64,000 nucleotides of DNA from Burkholderia territorii (GCF_902833055.1 NZ_CADFEJ010000008.1:62001-126000), one strand, 5' to 3'; numbered from the stretch's first letter, positions 51,676 through 62,145 are shown. The notes: generated by a model not told the origin, from the letters alone. Translations and numbers: made by a program.

Positions 51676-53049
51676 ATGTTGAGCGTGCTGGCGAGAGTCA
51701 TCGATATCGCGATGGTCGTGTTGGGGGCGTTGATCGCCGCCGCGCTGCACGGCGGCAGCATCTGGCTCAACGACCTGCAGCGCACGATGGTGCTGTTCGA
51801 CTGCCTGCTGGTCGTCGTGTTCTTTCCGGCCATGGGCATCTACCAGTCGTGGCGCGGCAAGCGTCTCGTCGGGCTGGTGGGGCGTGTCGCGTTCGCGTGG
51901 CTGGTGGTCGAGCTCGCGGGCATCCTGATGAGCTTCAGCTTTCACCAGTCGGGCGACCTGTCGCGACTGTGGCTCGGTTACTGGGCGCTCGCGACGATGG
52001 CGCTGCTTGCCGGCTCGAAGGCATGCGTGCACGTCGTGCTGCGACAACTGCGGCGCGGCGGCTACAACCTGAAGGCGGTGGCGATCGTCGGCGGCACGCC
52101 GGCGGCGCGACGGCTGATCGCACAGATGCGGGCGCGTCCGGAAGCGGGCTTCAACCCGGTGTGCGTGTACGACGAAAGCGAGGCGCCGGGCGAAGTCGCG
52201 CTCGACGACGTGCGCATCGAGCGGCAGTTCGAATCGCTGGTATGGCTGGTGCGCAGCCGCGCGATCAGCGAGCTGTGGCTCACGCTGCCGATCACGGAGG
52301 AACGCCGGATTCACCAGATCGTGACGGTGTTCCGCCACGACTTCGTGAACATCCGCTTCATTCCGGACGTGCGCACGCTGTCGTTCTTCAACCAGGAAGT
52401 GGTCGAGGTGCTCGGCGTGCCGGCGATCAACCTCGCGGCGTCGCCGATCACCGACGTGCGGATCCTGCCGAAGTTCGTGTTCGACCGGCTGTTCGCGCTG
52501 GCGGCACTCACGGCGCTCGCGCCCGCGATGCTGGTGATCGCGTGCCTGATCAAGCTCACGTCGCCCGGCCCGGTGTTCTTTCGCCAGAAGCGCAAGGGCA
52601 TCGACGGGCACGAGTTCGAGATCTACAAGTTCCGCTCGATGAAGGTGCATCAGGAGGTCGCGGGACAGGTCACGCAGGCAACCAGGAACGACACGCGCGT
52701 GACGCCGATCGGCCGCTTCCTGCGCCGCACGAGCCTCGATGAACTGCCGCAGTTCATCAACGTGCTGAAGGGCGAGATGTCGGTCGTCGGCCCGCGGCCG
52801 CACGCGCTCGCGCACGACGACATCTACAAGGATCTGGTGAAGGGCTACATGTTCCGCTACCGGATCAAGCCGGGCATCACCGGCTGGGCGCAGATCAACG
52901 GCTTTCGCGGCGAGACCGACCAGATCGAGAAGATGATGGGACGCGTGAAGCTCGATCTGTACTACATGCAGAACTGGTCGTTCTGGCTCGACATCAAGAT
53001 CGTCGTGCTGACGCTCTGGAAAGGCTTCACCGGCAGCAACGCTTACTGA
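51676..53049 (+). CDS. bceB: Undecaprenyl-phosphate glucose phosphotransferase (priming glycosyltransferase)
   Basis: 457 residues, WcaJ-like. Four N-terminal membrane segments, a CoA-binding-like central region ([14 protein letters not shown]), a fifth hydrophobic segment, and the bacterial sugar transferase domain ([52 protein letters not shown]). It transfers glucose-1-phosphate to undecaprenyl phosphate to start the cepacian repeat. ATG 51676 with AGAGGA upstream is preferred; GTG 51616 would add 20 residues. The frame is intact, in contrast to the disrupted bceB reported for B. cenocepacia J2315. Confidence 0.9.
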   Translation: MLSVLARVIDIAMVVLGALIAAALHGGSIWLNDLQRTMVLFDCLLVVVFFPAMGIYQSWRGKRLVGLVGRVAFAWLVVELAGILMSFSFHQSGDLSRLWLGYWALATMALLAGSKACVHVVLRQLRRGGYNLKAVAIVGGTPAARRLIAQMRARPEAGFNPVCVYDESEAPGEVALDDVRIERQFESLVWLVRSRAISELWLTLPITEERRIHQIVTVFRHDFVNIRFIPDVRTLSFFNQEVVEVLGVPAINLAASPITDVRILPKFVFDRLFALAALTALAPAMLVIACLIKLTSPGPVFFRQKRKGIDGHEFEIYKFRSMKVHQEVAGQVTQATRNDTRVTPIGRFLRRTSLDELPQFINVLKGEMSVVGPRPHALAHDDIYKDLVKGYMFRYRIKPGITGWAQINGFRGETDQIEKMMGRVKLDLYYMQNWSFWLDIKIVVLTLWKGFTGSNAY

Positions 53050-53118
53050 CGCGGTGCCATTGCGCAGACACCCCGGTTTCACGAATTTCGAATCATTGGT
53101 CACGAGGTCCGACACATC

Positions 53119-54534
53119 ATGAATCTGACTATCATCGGCAGCGGTTATGTAGGTCTTGTCACCGGCGCCTGTCTCGCCGACATCGGGCACGACGTGTTCT
53201 GTCTCGATGTCGATCAGGCAAAGATCGACATCCTGAACAACGGCGGCGTGCCGATCCACGAGCCGGGCCTGAAGGAAGTCATCGCGCGCAACCGCGCGGC
53301 CGGCCGCCTGCGCTTCTCGACCGACATCGAGGCAGCGGTCGCGCACGGCGACGTGCAGTTCATCGCGGTCGGCACGCCGCCCGACGAGGACGGCTCGGCC
53401 GACCTGCAGTACGTGCTCGCGGCGGCGCGCAACATCGGCCGCTACATGAAGGGCTTCAAGGTGATCGTCGACAAGTCGACGGTGCCGGTCGGCACGGCCG
53501 AGCGCGTGCGCGCGGCGGTGGCCGAAGAACTCGCGAAACGCGGCGGCGACGTGCCGATGTTCTCCGTCGTGTCGAATCCGGAATTCCTGAAGGAAGGCGC
53601 GGCGGTCGACGATTTCACGCGGCCGGACCGCATCGTGATCGGCTGCGACGACGACGTGCCGGGCGAGCGCGCGCGCGAGCTGATGAAGAAGCTCTATGCG
53701 CCGTTCAACCGCAATCACGAACGCACGCTGTACATGGACGTGCGCTCGGCCGAATTCACGAAATACGCGGCGAACGCGATGCTCGCGACGCGCATCTCGT
53801 TCATGAACGAGCTCGCGAACCTGGCCGACCGCTTCGGCGCCGACATCGAGGCCGTGCGTCGCGGGATCGGCTCCGATCCGCGCATCGGCTATCACTTCCT
53901 GTATGCGGGCTGCGGCTACGGCGGCTCGTGCTTCCCGAAGGACGTCGAGGCGCTGATCCGCACCGCCGACGAGCATGGCCAGTCGCTGCAGATCCTGAAG
54001 GCCGTGTCGTCGGTCAACGCGACGCAAAAGCGCGTGCTCGCCGACAAGATCGTCGCGCGCTTCGGCGAGGACCTGACGGGCCGCACGTTCGCGATCTGGG
54101 GGCTCGCGTTCAAGCCGAACACCGACGACATGCGCGAGGCACCGAGCCGCGAGCTGATCGCCGAGCTGCTGTCGCGCGGCGCGCGCATCGCGGCGTACGA
54201 CCCGGTCGCGCAGCAGGAAGCACGCCGCGTGCTCGCGCTCGATCTCGCGGATCACCCGAGCTGGCTCGAGCGCCTCACCTTCGTCGACGACGAGGCACAG
54301 GCCGCGCGCGATGCCGACGCGCTGGTGATCGTCACCGAGTGGAAGGCGTTCAAGAGCCCGGATTTCGTCGCGCTCGGACGTCAATGGAAGTCGCCCGTGA
54401 TCTTCGACGGCCGCAACCTGTACGAGCCGGAGACGATGAGCGAGCTGGGCATCGAATACCACCCGATCGGCCGCCCCGGCTCGCGCCAGGCCGTCGCCGC
54501 CCGCATGCCGGGCGCCGCGCGCGCGAACGCGTAA
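53119..54534 (+). CDS. bceC: UDP-glucose 6-dehydrogenase
   Basis: 471 residues. N-terminal NAD site [20 protein letters not shown], catalytic Cys in [14 protein letters not shown], and the C-terminal UDP-binding domain. It oxidises UDP-glucose to UDP-glucuronate, the acidic sugar donor of cepacian. It has GAGG before the ATG and follows bceB by 69 bases. Confidence 0.92.
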   Translation: MNLTIIGSGYVGLVTGACLADIGHDVFCLDVDQAKIDILNNGGVPIHEPGLKEVIARNRAAGRLRFSTDIEAAVAHGDVQFIAVGTPPDEDGSADLQYVLAAARNIGRYMKGFKVIVDKSTVPVGTAERVRAAVAEELAKRGGDVPMFSVVSNPEFLKEGAAVDDFTRPDRIVIGCDDDVPGERARELMKKLYAPFNRNHERTLYMDVRSAEFTKYAANAMLATRISFMNELANLADRFGADIEAVRRGIGSDPRIGYHFLYAGCGYGGSCFPKDVEALIRTADEHGQSLQILKAVSSVNATQKRVLADKIVARFGEDLTGRTFAIWGLAFKPNTDDMREAPSRELIAELLSRGARIAAYDPVAQQEARRVLALDLADHPSWLERLTFVDDEAQAARDADALVIVTEWKAFKSPDFVALGRQWKSPVIFDGRNLYEPETMSELGIEYHPIGRPGSRQAVAARMPGAARANA

Positions 54535-54574
54535 CCCGCGCGCCGTCGTGACCCGTAACCCGACTCGAGACGCC

Positions 54575-55018
54575 ATGTTCCGGAACATCCTGATCGTCTG
54601 TCATGCGAACGTCTGCCGCAGCCCGGCGGCGGAACTGCTGTTCAAGTCGCACGCGGCGTCGCGTGGCGGCCCGCGCGTGACGTTTCACTCCGCAGGCGTG
54701 CGCGCGAACGACGGCGACGGCATCGATCCGGTGATGCGGCAACTGCTCGCCGAGCGCGGCGTCGATGCGACGAAGCACCGGTCGCGGCGGCTGTCGCGCC
54801 GGATCGTGCGCGACGCCGACCTGATTCTCGTCAGCGAGCGCGAGCAGATCAAGGCCGTCGAATCGGTCGATCCGTTCGCGCGCGGCAAGGTCCACCTGCT
54901 CGGCAAGTGGGAGGACGCCGAGATCGCGGATCCGCATGGCGGCCCCGAGGCCGACTATCGCGAGAGCTACTCATTGATCGAACGTCTGGTTCAAGGATGG
55001 CTGCAAAAACTATGCTGA
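54575..55018 (+). CDS. bceD: Low-molecular-weight protein tyrosine phosphatase
   Basis: 147 residues, Wzb type. The active-site loop is VCHANVCRSPA (Cys-x5-Arg-Ser) near the N-terminus and the general acid Asp is in ADPHGGPEADYRES. It dephosphorylates the tyrosine kinase BceF and so controls polysaccharide length or export. ATG 54575 matches the family start; GTG 54548 is possible. Its 3' end overlaps bceE. Confidence 0.9.
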   Translation: MFRNILIVCHANVCRSPAAELLFKSHAASRGGPRVTFHSAGVRANDGDGIDPVMRQLLAERGVDATKHRSRRLSRRIVRDADLILVSEREQIKAVESVDPFARGKVHLLGKWEDAEIADPHGGPEADYRESYSLIERLVQGWLQKLC

Positions 55019-56190
55019 AACGTCCCATGCGCCCGCTGGCGCTCGCCGTCGCGATGACGACTTTCCTGTCGGCCTGCGCGAGCGCGCCCGGCAACTATCT
55101 CGACTCGTCGAACCTGAAGGACGACGGCCGCCAGGGCCAGGCCGAAACCTACCCGGTTCATTACATCGACGCGAAGCTGGTGATGGATCAGCTGCAGAAG
55201 CAGCAGGTCGAACACCCGCTGCCGCCGGGCCGTTACAGCGATCCGTCGCAGTACGTCTATCACATCGGCCCGCAGGACATCCTCGGCGTCACCGTGTGGG
55301 ACCACCCGGAACTGACGACGCCGCAGGGCCAGTCGTTCTCGAGCGGCGGCAACACGACGCAGACCATCGCGGGCGCGCTGCAGCAGCCGTATTCGTCGTC
55401 GCTGCCGGGCCAGGCCGATCCGTATGGCCAGACCGTGGCCGCCGACGGCACGATCTTCTTCCCGTTCGTCGGCCGCATCCACGTGGCGGGCAAGACGATC
55501 GCGCAGACGCGCGACGAGCTGGCCACGCGCCTTGCGCGCTACGTGAAGAATCCGCAGCTCGACGTGCGCGTGCTGTCGTTCCGCAGCCAGAAGGTGCAGG
55601 TGACGGGCGAGGTGAAGACCCCCGGCCCGCTCGCGATGAGCGACGTGCCGCTGACGCTCGTCGACGCGATCTCGCGCTCCGGCGGCTCGACCGCCGAGGC
55701 CGACCTGCAGCGCGTGCGCCTCACGCGCGACGGCAAGCTCTACACGCTCGACGCGAACGGCGTGCTCGACCGCGGCGAGGTGAAGCAGAACGTGATGCTG
55801 CAGCAGGGCGACATCATCAACGTGCCGGACCGCAGCGACAGCCGCGTGTTCATCATGGGCGAGGTCAAGACGCCGGTCACGGTGCCGATGCTCAAGGGCA
55901 GGCTGACCATCGCCGACGCGCTGACGGCGGGCGGCGGCATCCTCGACACCGATGCGAACCCGCGCAAGATCTACGTGATGCGCGGAATGCGTGACAACCC
56001 GACGAAGCCGGAAGTGTTCCGTCTCGACATGACGCAGCCCGATGCGCTGATGCTGTCGAGCCGCTTCCCGCTCCAGCCGCTCGACGTCGTCTACGTCAGC
56101 ACGGCCAGCTCGGTGCAGTTCAACCGTGTGCTGCAGCAGGTGCTGCCGACGATCCAGACGATCTTCTACATGCGGCAAATCACGCGCTGA
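54997..56190 (+). CDS. bceE: Outer-membrane polysaccharide export lipoprotein (Wza-like)
   Basis: 397 residues. Lipoprotein signal ending in FLSACAS (lipid attachment at the Cys), the polysaccharide export domain (YHIGPQDILGVTVWDHPELT), two SLBB-type domains (VQVTGEVKTPGPLAM and VFIMGEVKTPVTVPM), and a C-terminal helix that would line the outer-membrane pore. It starts inside bceD; ATG 54997 and ATG 55012 are both possible, and both give a working signal. Confidence 0.9.
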   Translation: MAAKTMLKRPMRPLALAVAMTTFLSACASAPGNYLDSSNLKDDGRQGQAETYPVHYIDAKLVMDQLQKQQVEHPLPPGRYSDPSQYVYHIGPQDILGVTVWDHPELTTPQGQSFSSGGNTTQTIAGALQQPYSSSLPGQADPYGQTVAADGTIFFPFVGRIHVAGKTIAQTRDELATRLARYVKNPQLDVRVLSFRSQKVQVTGEVKTPGPLAMSDVPLTLVDAISRSGGSTAEADLQRVRLTRDGKLYTLDANGVLDRGEVKQNVMLQQGDIINVPDRSDSRVFIMGEVKTPVTVPMLKGRLTIADALTAGGGILDTDANPRKIYVMRGMRDNPTKPEVFRLDMTQPDALMLSSRFPLQPLDVVYVSTASSVQFNRVLQQVLPTIQTIFYMRQITR

Positions 56191-56240
56191 TAGCCCGCCG
56201 GGGCGGCGCCTCCGCCCCGGCACCACTCAAGCGGGAACGA

Positions 56241-58466
56241 ATGGTGAACACGCAAGCAAAACACGCCTACGCGGATCTGGCCGCGAAAACCGAGGAAGAG
56301 GACGTCGTCCTCGGCCAGCTGCTCCAGGTACTGATGGACGACATCTGGCTGCTGCTCGGCATCGCGGCGACCGTCATCGCGCTCGCCGGCCTCTACTGCT
56401 ACGTCGCGAAACCGGTGTACCAGGCCGACGTGCACGTGCGGGTCGAGAGCAACGACAACACGTCGCAGGCGCTCACGCAGACGCAAACGGGTGCGACGAT
56501 CAACAGCGGCCCGCAACAGGCGCAGACCGACGCGGAAATCGAGATCATCAAGAGCCGCGGCGTCGTCGCGCCGGTCGTCGAGCAGTTCAAGCTGAACTTC
56601 TCGGTCGTGCCGAAGACGATTCCGCTGATCGGCAGCCTCGCCGCGCGCGTCGCGACGCCGGGCGAGCCGTCGCGCGCGTGGTTCGGCCTGCGGTCGTACG
56701 CGTGGGGCGGCGAAGTTGCCGACATCGACGCGATCAACGTCGTGCCCGCGCTCGAAGGCAAGAAGCTGACGCTGACGGCCGGCCCGAACGGCACCTACAC
56801 GCTGGTCGACCCGAGCGGCAACCGGCTGCTGTCGGGCCGCGTCGGCGAATCGGAGCAGGGCGGCGGCGTCACGCTGCTCGTGCAGAAACTGGTCGCGCGT
56901 CCGGGCACGCAGTTCACGGTCGTGCGCTACAACGACCTCGACGCGATCACCGGCTTCCAGTCGGGCATCCAGGTGTCCGAGCAGGGCAAGCAGACGGGCG
57001 TCGTGCAGATTTCGCTCGAGGGCAAGGACCCGAGCCAGACCGCCGCGATCGCGAACGCGCTCGCGCAGTCGTACCTGAACCAGCACGTGATCGCGAAGCA
57101 GGCCGAAGCGACCAAGATGCTCGAATTCCTGAAGGGCGAGGAGCCGCGCCTGAAGGCCGATCTCGAGCGCGCGGAAGCCGCGTTGACGCAGTATCAGCGC
57201 ACGTCCGGCTCGATCAACGCGAGCGACGAGGCGAAGGTCTACCTCGAAGGCAGCGTGCAGTACGAACAGCAGATCGCGGCCCAGCGCCTGCAGCTCGCGT
57301 CGCTCGCGCAGCGCTTCACCGATTCGCATCCGATGGTGATCGCCGCGAAGCAGCAGCTCGCGGAGCTGCAGGGCGAGAAGGAAAAGTTCAGCAACCGCTT
57401 CCGCAGCCTGCCGGCGACCGAAGTGAAGGCCGTCCAGCTCCAGCGCGACGCGAAGGTCGCCGAGGACATCTACGTGCTGCTGCTGAACCGCGTGCAGGAG
57501 CTGTCGGTGCAGAAGGCCGGCACGGGCGGCAACATCCACCTCGTCGATTCGGCGTTGCGCCCGGGCGATCCGGTCAAGCCGAAGAAGGTGCTGATCCTGT
57601 CGGCCGCGGTGTTCCTCGGGCTGATCCTCGGTACCGGCATCGTGTTCCTGCGCCGCAACCTGTTCCAGGGCATCGAGGATCCGGATCGCGTGGAGCGCAC
57701 CTTCAACCTGCCGCTGTACGGGCTGGTGCCGCAAAGCGCCGAGCAGGTGAAGCTCGACGCCATGGCCGAGAAGGGCGGCGGCCGTGCGCGGCCGATCCTC
57801 GCGAGCCTGCGCCCGAAGGACCTCAGCGTCGAAAGCATGCGCAGCCTGCGCACCGCGATGCAGTTCGCGATGATGGACGCTAAGAATCGCGTGATCGTGC
57901 TGACCGGCCCGACGCCGGGTATCGGCAAGAGCTTCCTGACGGTCAACCTCGCGGTGCTGCTCGCGCATTCGGGCAAGCGCGTGCTGCTGATCGACGCCGA
58001 CATGCGCCGCGGGATGCTCGACCGCTACTTCGGCCTCACCGTGCAGCCGGGCCTGTCCGAACTGCTGAGCGACCAGTCGCCGCTCGAGGAGGCGATCCGC
58101 GAGACGCCGGTACAGGGCCTGTCGTTCATCTCGGCCGGCACGCGCCCGCCGAACCCGTCGGAGCTGCTGATGTCGACGCGCCTGCCGCAATACCTCGAAG
58201 GGCTCGGCAAGCGCTACGACGTCGTGCTGATCGACTCGCCGCCGGTGCTGGCGGTGACCGACGCGACCATCATCGGCCGCATGGCCGGCGCGACCTTCCT
58301 GGTGCTGCGCTCGGGCATGCATACCGAAGGCGAGATCGCCGACGCGATCAAGCGTCTGCGTACCGCGGGCGTCGATCTGGAAGGCGGGATCTTCAACGGC
58401 GTGCCGCCGAAGGCGCGCGGCTACGGCCGCGGCTATGCGGCCGTCCACGAATACCTGAGCGCCTGA
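56241..58466 (+). CDS. bceF: Polysaccharide co-polymerase/tyrosine autokinase (Wzc-like BY-kinase)
   Basis: 741 residues. Two membrane segments flank a large periplasmic coiled-coil region (about residues 60-440, Wzz and GNVR-type). The cytoplasmic kinase has Walker A GPTPGIGKSFLTVNLA, Walker A' LLIDADMRRG and Walker B VVLIDSPPV. The C-terminal tyrosine cluster is small (YGRGYAAVHEY), three Tyr within 11 residues. With BceD it forms the phosphorylation switch, and with BceE the transport complex. A strong inverted repeat follows the stop. Confidence 0.92.
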   Translation: MVNTQAKHAYADLAAKTEEEDVVLGQLLQVLMDDIWLLLGIAATVIALAGLYCYVAKPVYQADVHVRVESNDNTSQALTQTQTGATINSGPQQAQTDAEIEIIKSRGVVAPVVEQFKLNFSVVPKTIPLIGSLAARVATPGEPSRAWFGLRSYAWGGEVADIDAINVVPALEGKKLTLTAGPNGTYTLVDPSGNRLLSGRVGESEQGGGVTLLVQKLVARPGTQFTVVRYNDLDAITGFQSGIQVSEQGKQTGVVQISLEGKDPSQTAAIANALAQSYLNQHVIAKQAEATKMLEFLKGEEPRLKADLERAEAALTQYQRTSGSINASDEAKVYLEGSVQYEQQIAAQRLQLASLAQRFTDSHPMVIAAKQQLAELQGEKEKFSNRFRSLPATEVKAVQLQRDAKVAEDIYVLLLNRVQELSVQKAGTGGNIHLVDSALRPGDPVKPKKVLILSAAVFLGLILGTGIVFLRRNLFQGIEDPDRVERTFNLPLYGLVPQSAEQVKLDAMAEKGGGRARPILASLRPKDLSVESMRSLRTAMQFAMMDAKNRVIVLTGPTPGIGKSFLTVNLAVLLAHSGKRVLLIDADMRRGMLDRYFGLTVQPGLSELLSDQSPLEEAIRETPVQGLSFISAGTRPPNPSELLMSTRLPQYLEGLGKRYDVVLIDSPPVLAVTDATIIGRMAGATFLVLRSGMHTEGEIADAIKRLRTAGVDLEGGIFNGVPPKARGYGRGYAAVHEYLSA

Positions 58467-58481
58467 CGGCATTGCACGAAA

Positions 58482-58510
58482 CCGGGCCGGCGTGCGCAGC
58501 GCCGGCCCGG
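58482..58510 (+). promoter_or_regulatory. 11-base perfect inverted repeat between bceF and bceG
   Basis: CCGGGCCGGCG (58482-58492) and CGCCGGCCCGG (58500-58510) with a seven-base loop, in the 62-base gap. No T-run follows, so it is not a classical terminator. It may stabilise the upstream mRNA or partly separate expression of the export genes from the glycosyltransferase genes. Confidence 0.6.
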
Positions 58511-58528
58511 CCGACTGGAGAACCCTCG

Positions 58529-59488
58529 ATGAAAATTTCCGTGCTCGTTCCGACCTTTCGGCGTCCCGCCGACCTCGCGCGCTGCCTGCTGGCGCTGCAG
58601 CGTCAGCAGCGGCTGCCCGACGAGGTGATCGTCGTCGCGCGCCCGGAGGACGACGCCACGCACGAGCGCCTCGCCGATCCGTCGGTCGGCGGCACGCTGC
58701 CGCTGCGAATCGTGCCGGTCGACGTGCCGGGGCAGGTGGCCGCGTTGAACAAGGGCCTCGACTCGGCGAACGGCGACATCGTCGCGATCACCGACGACGA
58801 CGCGGCGCCGCGCGCCGACTGGCTCGCGCGCGTCGAAGCCGTGTTCCTCGCCGATCCGCGCGTCGGTGCGGTGGGCGGCCGCGACTGGGTGCACGAGAAG
58901 GGCCGCGTGCTCGACGAGTCGCGCGAGCGCGTCGGCCAGCTCACGCTGTCCGGCAAGATCATCGGCAATCATCATCTGGGCGTGGGCGGCGCGCGCGAAG
59001 TCGACATGCTCAAGGGCGCGAACATGAGCTATCGCCGCGCCGCGATCGAACGTCTGCGCTTCGACACGCGGTTGCGCGGCGCCGGTGCGCAGGTGCACAA
59101 CGACATGGGTTTCAGCATGCAGGTGCAGCGCGAAGGTTGGAAGCTCGTCTACGACCCGGCGATCGCGGTCGATCATTTTCCGGCCGAGCGCTTCGATGAC
59201 GACCGGCGCGATGCCGCGTCGCTGAATGCGATCAGCAACGGCGCGTACAACCTGCACCTGATCCTGCGCGAGCATCTGCCGCCGCTGCGGCGCGAGATCG
59301 CGTGGTGGTGGTGGACGCTGATCGGCACGCGCGTCTACCCCGGCCTCGCGCACCTGCTGCTGTCGCTGCATACCGCGCGGCGCGAGCGCGTGCGCGAGCA
59401 CTGGCGCGCGGTGCGCCGCGGCGCACGCGATGCGCGTCGCGCCGACCTTGCCCCCCATCGTGCGGCGATGCCGCCGGTGACGTCTTGA
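58529..59488 (+). CDS. bceG: Family 2 glycosyltransferase
   Basis: 319 residues, GT-A fold. N-terminal ISVLVPTFRRPADLARCL, nucleotide-sugar/metal motif ITDDDAAPRADW, acceptor region LKGANMSYRRAA, and a C-terminal Trp-rich hydrophobic segment (WWWWTLIG) that may touch the membrane. It adds one sugar of the lipid-linked repeat; which one is unknown. GGAG lies eight bases before the ATG. Confidence 0.85.
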   Translation: MKISVLVPTFRRPADLARCLLALQRQQRLPDEVIVVARPEDDATHERLADPSVGGTLPLRIVPVDVPGQVAALNKGLDSANGDIVAITDDDAAPRADWLARVEAVFLADPRVGAVGGRDWVHEKGRVLDESRERVGQLTLSGKIIGNHHLGVGGAREVDMLKGANMSYRRAAIERLRFDTRLRGAGAQVHNDMGFSMQVQREGWKLVYDPAIAVDHFPAERFDDDRRDAASLNAISNGAYNLHLILREHLPPLRREIAWWWWTLIGTRVYPGLAHLLLSLHTARRERVREHWRAVRRGARDARRADLAPHRAAMPPVTS

Positions 59489-59531
59489 ACGGGCCGCGCG
59501 CAGCGCGCGCCGCCATCCCCGGAGGGCTTGC

Positions 59532-60668
59532 ATGAATTCCACGAAGGTTCACGTCCACCTGTTCTACGGCGCCGATCCGCGTACTTATCGGAAAGGCGAG
59601 AACATCGGCTGCCTGTACGGCTATCACCACGCGGAATCCGACGAATTCCAGCTGACTTATTCGCAGGACGGCCGCGAAGGGCGCGTCGCGAGTCTCGCGC
59701 GCCGTGCGCTGAAGGCGGCGCTCGGCTTCGACGTCGTGCACGCGTGGCGCAATCGCGCGGCGCTGTTGGGCACCGACGTGATCTGGACGCACACCGAGCA
59801 GGAGCATCTCGCCGCCGCGCTGATCCTGAAGCTCGCCGGCGCACGCGGCAAGCACCCGCTGCTGCTCGCGCAGAGCGTGTGGCTGTTCGACAAGTGGAAC
59901 ACGTTCGGCGCGCCGCGCCGCTGGCTGTACCGCAAGCTGCTCGCGCGCGCCGATGCGCTGACGACGCTCGCGCGCGACAACGCCGAGCTGTGCCGCCGCT
60001 TTCTCGGGCGCGAAGCCGAGTTCGTCTACTACGGGCTGAACACGCAGGACTTCCCGCCGACGGAGCCGCGCCAGTGGCAGCCGCACCGGCCGCTGCGGAT
60101 CGCCGCGATCGGCAACGACCGCGACCGCGACTGGCGCACGTTCCTCGCCGCGTTCGGCGGCGACGAGCGCTACGACGTGCGGCTCGCGACGCGGCGCCGC
60201 GTGCCGCGAGAGTGGCATGCGCCGAACGTGAAGATCGGTTCGGCCTCGGGTCTCGCGAAGCAGCACGAGCTGTATGCGTGGGCCGACGTCATCGTCGTGC
60301 CGCTGCGGCCGAACTTCCACGCGTCGGGCATCACGGTGATGCTCGAGGCGGCGGCGGTCGGCAAGCCGATGATCGTGTCCGACGTCGGCGGGCTCAGCGA
60401 CTACTTCCCGCACGACACGGCCGCCTACGTGCCGGCGTTCGACACGGCGGCGATGCGCGAGGCCGCCGATCGCTTCGTCGCCGATCCGGCCGCCGCGCTC
60501 GCGTGCGCGCGTGCCGCGGCCGCGTGCCTGCGCGAGCGCGACCTGACCACGCAGGCGTTCGCGGAACAGCACGTGCGGATCACGCGCGACATGCTGCGCC
60601 GGCGCCGCACGCCGGCGGCGACCGGTCTGGCGATGCCGCTGGCGGATTCGCGCGCGTCGTCGCAGTGA
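59532..60668 (+). CDS. bceH: GT-B glycosyltransferase (family 4-like)
   Basis: 378 residues. C-terminal nucleotide-sugar domain with ADVIVVPLRPNFHASGITVMLEAAAVGKPMIVSDVGG, an E-x7-E-like arrangement typical of GT4 enzymes. The N-terminal acceptor domain is unusual, rich in Tyr and His (YKGENIGCLYGYHH-like start). GGAGG precedes the ATG. Specific linkage not assigned. Confidence 0.82.
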   Translation: MNSTKVHVHLFYGADPRTYRKGENIGCLYGYHHAESDEFQLTYSQDGREGRVASLARRALKAALGFDVVHAWRNRAALLGTDVIWTHTEQEHLAAALILKLAGARGKHPLLLAQSVWLFDKWNTFGAPRRWLYRKLLARADALTTLARDNAELCRRFLGREAEFVYYGLNTQDFPPTEPRQWQPHRPLRIAAIGNDRDRDWRTFLAAFGGDERYDVRLATRRRVPREWHAPNVKIGSASGLAKQHELYAWADVIVVPLRPNFHASGITVMLEAAAVGKPMIVSDVGGLSDYFPHDTAAYVPAFDTAAMREAADRFVADPAAALACARAAAACLRERDLTTQAFAEQHVRITRDMLRRRRTPAATGLAMPLADSRASSQ

Positions 60669-60678
60669 GAGCCGGTCG

Positions 60679-62145
60679 ATGAGCACGATTGCCGCCGAAC
60701 GCGCACCGTCGCGCAGCCGCAGCCGGTTACCCGAGCGCAAGCACTGGGTCGGGCAGGCCGGGCTGTGGACGTTTACCGCCGCGCTGATCGCCATTCACCA
60801 GGGCAAGGTGCTGACGCTCGCGTTTCCGGTGCTGGCCATCGCGGTCGGCATCTGGCTGTATTTCAAGAGCCCGGCGCGCTACGTCGGCTTCATGTGGTGG
60901 GTGTGGTTCCTGAGCCCCGAGGTGCGGCGTCTCGCCGACTGGTCGAAGGGCGCGTTCACGCCGACGAGCCTGATCCAGGTCGCGCCGCTCGCGGTGACGA
61001 TGATCGCCGGATTCGGGCTGCTCAGGCATTACCGCGTGCTCGCGCAGCGGCGCGGGATTCCCGTGCTGCTGATGCTGTTCGGGCTGACGTATGCGTATCT
61101 GGTCGGGATCGTGTCGAGCGGCGTGATGGCCGCGACCTACGACCTCGCGAACTGGGTGTATCCGGTGCTGATCGGCTTTCACATCATGGTCAACTCGCGC
61201 GACTATCCCGAGTACCGCGACGTGCTGTTGTCCACCTTCATGTGGGGCATGCTCGTGATGGGCGTGTACGGCGTCGTGCAGTACTTCGTGATGCCGCAGT
61301 GGGACGTGCTGTGGATGATCGGCTCGGACATGGGCTCGCAGGGCGAGCCGGTGCCGTACGGTGTCCGCGTCTTCAGCACGATGAACTCGTCGGGGCCGTT
61401 CGCGTTCGCGATCATGGGCGCGCTGGTGTTCGTGTTCGCCGCGCCGCAGAAGGTCCGCTGGTTCGCGGGCGCCGCCGGCTTCGTGTCGTTCGCGCTGTGT
61501 CTCGTGCGCTCGACCTGGGGCGGCTGGGTGATCGCGCTCGCGATCCAGCTCGTGCAGTCGAGCAACCGCGTGCGGATGCGCATCCTGATCAGCGGCGTCG
61601 TGCTCGTCGGGCTATGCGTGCCGCTGCTGACCGTCGGGCCGGTGGCCGACCGGCTCGGCGCGCGCCTGCAATCGATCGCGAACCTGAAGGACGACCGCAG
61701 CTACGACGACCGCAACAAGTTCTACGCGACCTTCGCGCAAACGGCGTTCACCGACGTCGCCGGCGAGGGGATGGGCGCGACGGGCGCGTCCACCAAGCTG
61801 TCGAGCGACAGCGGCGAGCTCGGCAAGTACGGCAGCTTCGACAGCGGCGTGATGAACGTGCCGTTCGTGCTCGGCTGGCCCGGCACGCTGCTGTACCTGT
61901 CGGGCGTCGTGATGCTGCTCGCCCGCACGCTGCGCGCGGCGTTCAGGCTGCGCAAGGACAAGTTCGTGGGCGCATGCCTGAGCCTGTGCCTGTCGGTGTT
62001 CGCGATGCTCGTGTTCACCAACTCGCTGATCGGCACGGGCGGCCTGCTGCTGTTCACGGCCATTTTTTCGATACTTTCCGCGGCGCACTGGCAGAAGGCG
62101 CAACGCCTGCCGGCCGCCGCGCGTTCACGGGGAGGCGACCATTGA
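60679..62145 (+). CDS. bceI: Wzy-like exopolysaccharide polymerase
   Basis: 488 residues, about 11 membrane segments with a large loop around residues 320-400 (LGARLQSIANLKDDRSYDDRNKFY) as in O-antigen polymerase/ligase proteins. It would polymerise lipid-linked repeats on the periplasmic side. Its position among glycosyltransferase genes supports this; sequence alone would not separate polymerase from ligase. Its TGA overlaps the TTG start of bceJ. Confidence 0.82.
   Translation: MSTIAAERAPSRSRSRLPERKHWVGQAGLWTFTAALIAIHQGKVLTLAFPVLAIAVGIWLYFKSPARYVGFMWWVWFLSPEVRRLADWSKGAFTPTSLIQVAPLAVTMIAGFGLLRHYRVLAQRRGIPVLLMLFGLTYAYLVGIVSSGVMAATYDLANWVYPVLIGFHIMVNSRDYPEYRDVLLSTFMWGMLVMGVYGVVQYFVMPQWDVLWMIGSDMGSQGEPVPYGVRVFSTMNSSGPFAFAIMGALVFVFAAPQKVRWFAGAAGFVSFALCLVRSTWGGWVIALAIQLVQSSNRVRMRILISGVVLVGLCVPLLTVGPVADRLGARLQSIANLKDDRSYDDRNKFYATFAQTAFTDVAGEGMGATGASTKLSSDSGELGKYGSFDSGVMNVPFVLGWPGTLLYLSGVVMLLARTLRAAFRLRKDKFVGACLSLCLSVFAMLVFTNSLIGTGGLLLFTAIFSILSAAHWQKAQRLPAAARSRGGDH

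Noticed and set aside
51439-54588. Open frame of 1049 codons on the minus strand under bceB-bceC
   Set aside because: Antisense to two certain genes. It reads as His/Arg/Asp-rich shadow sequence with no motif.
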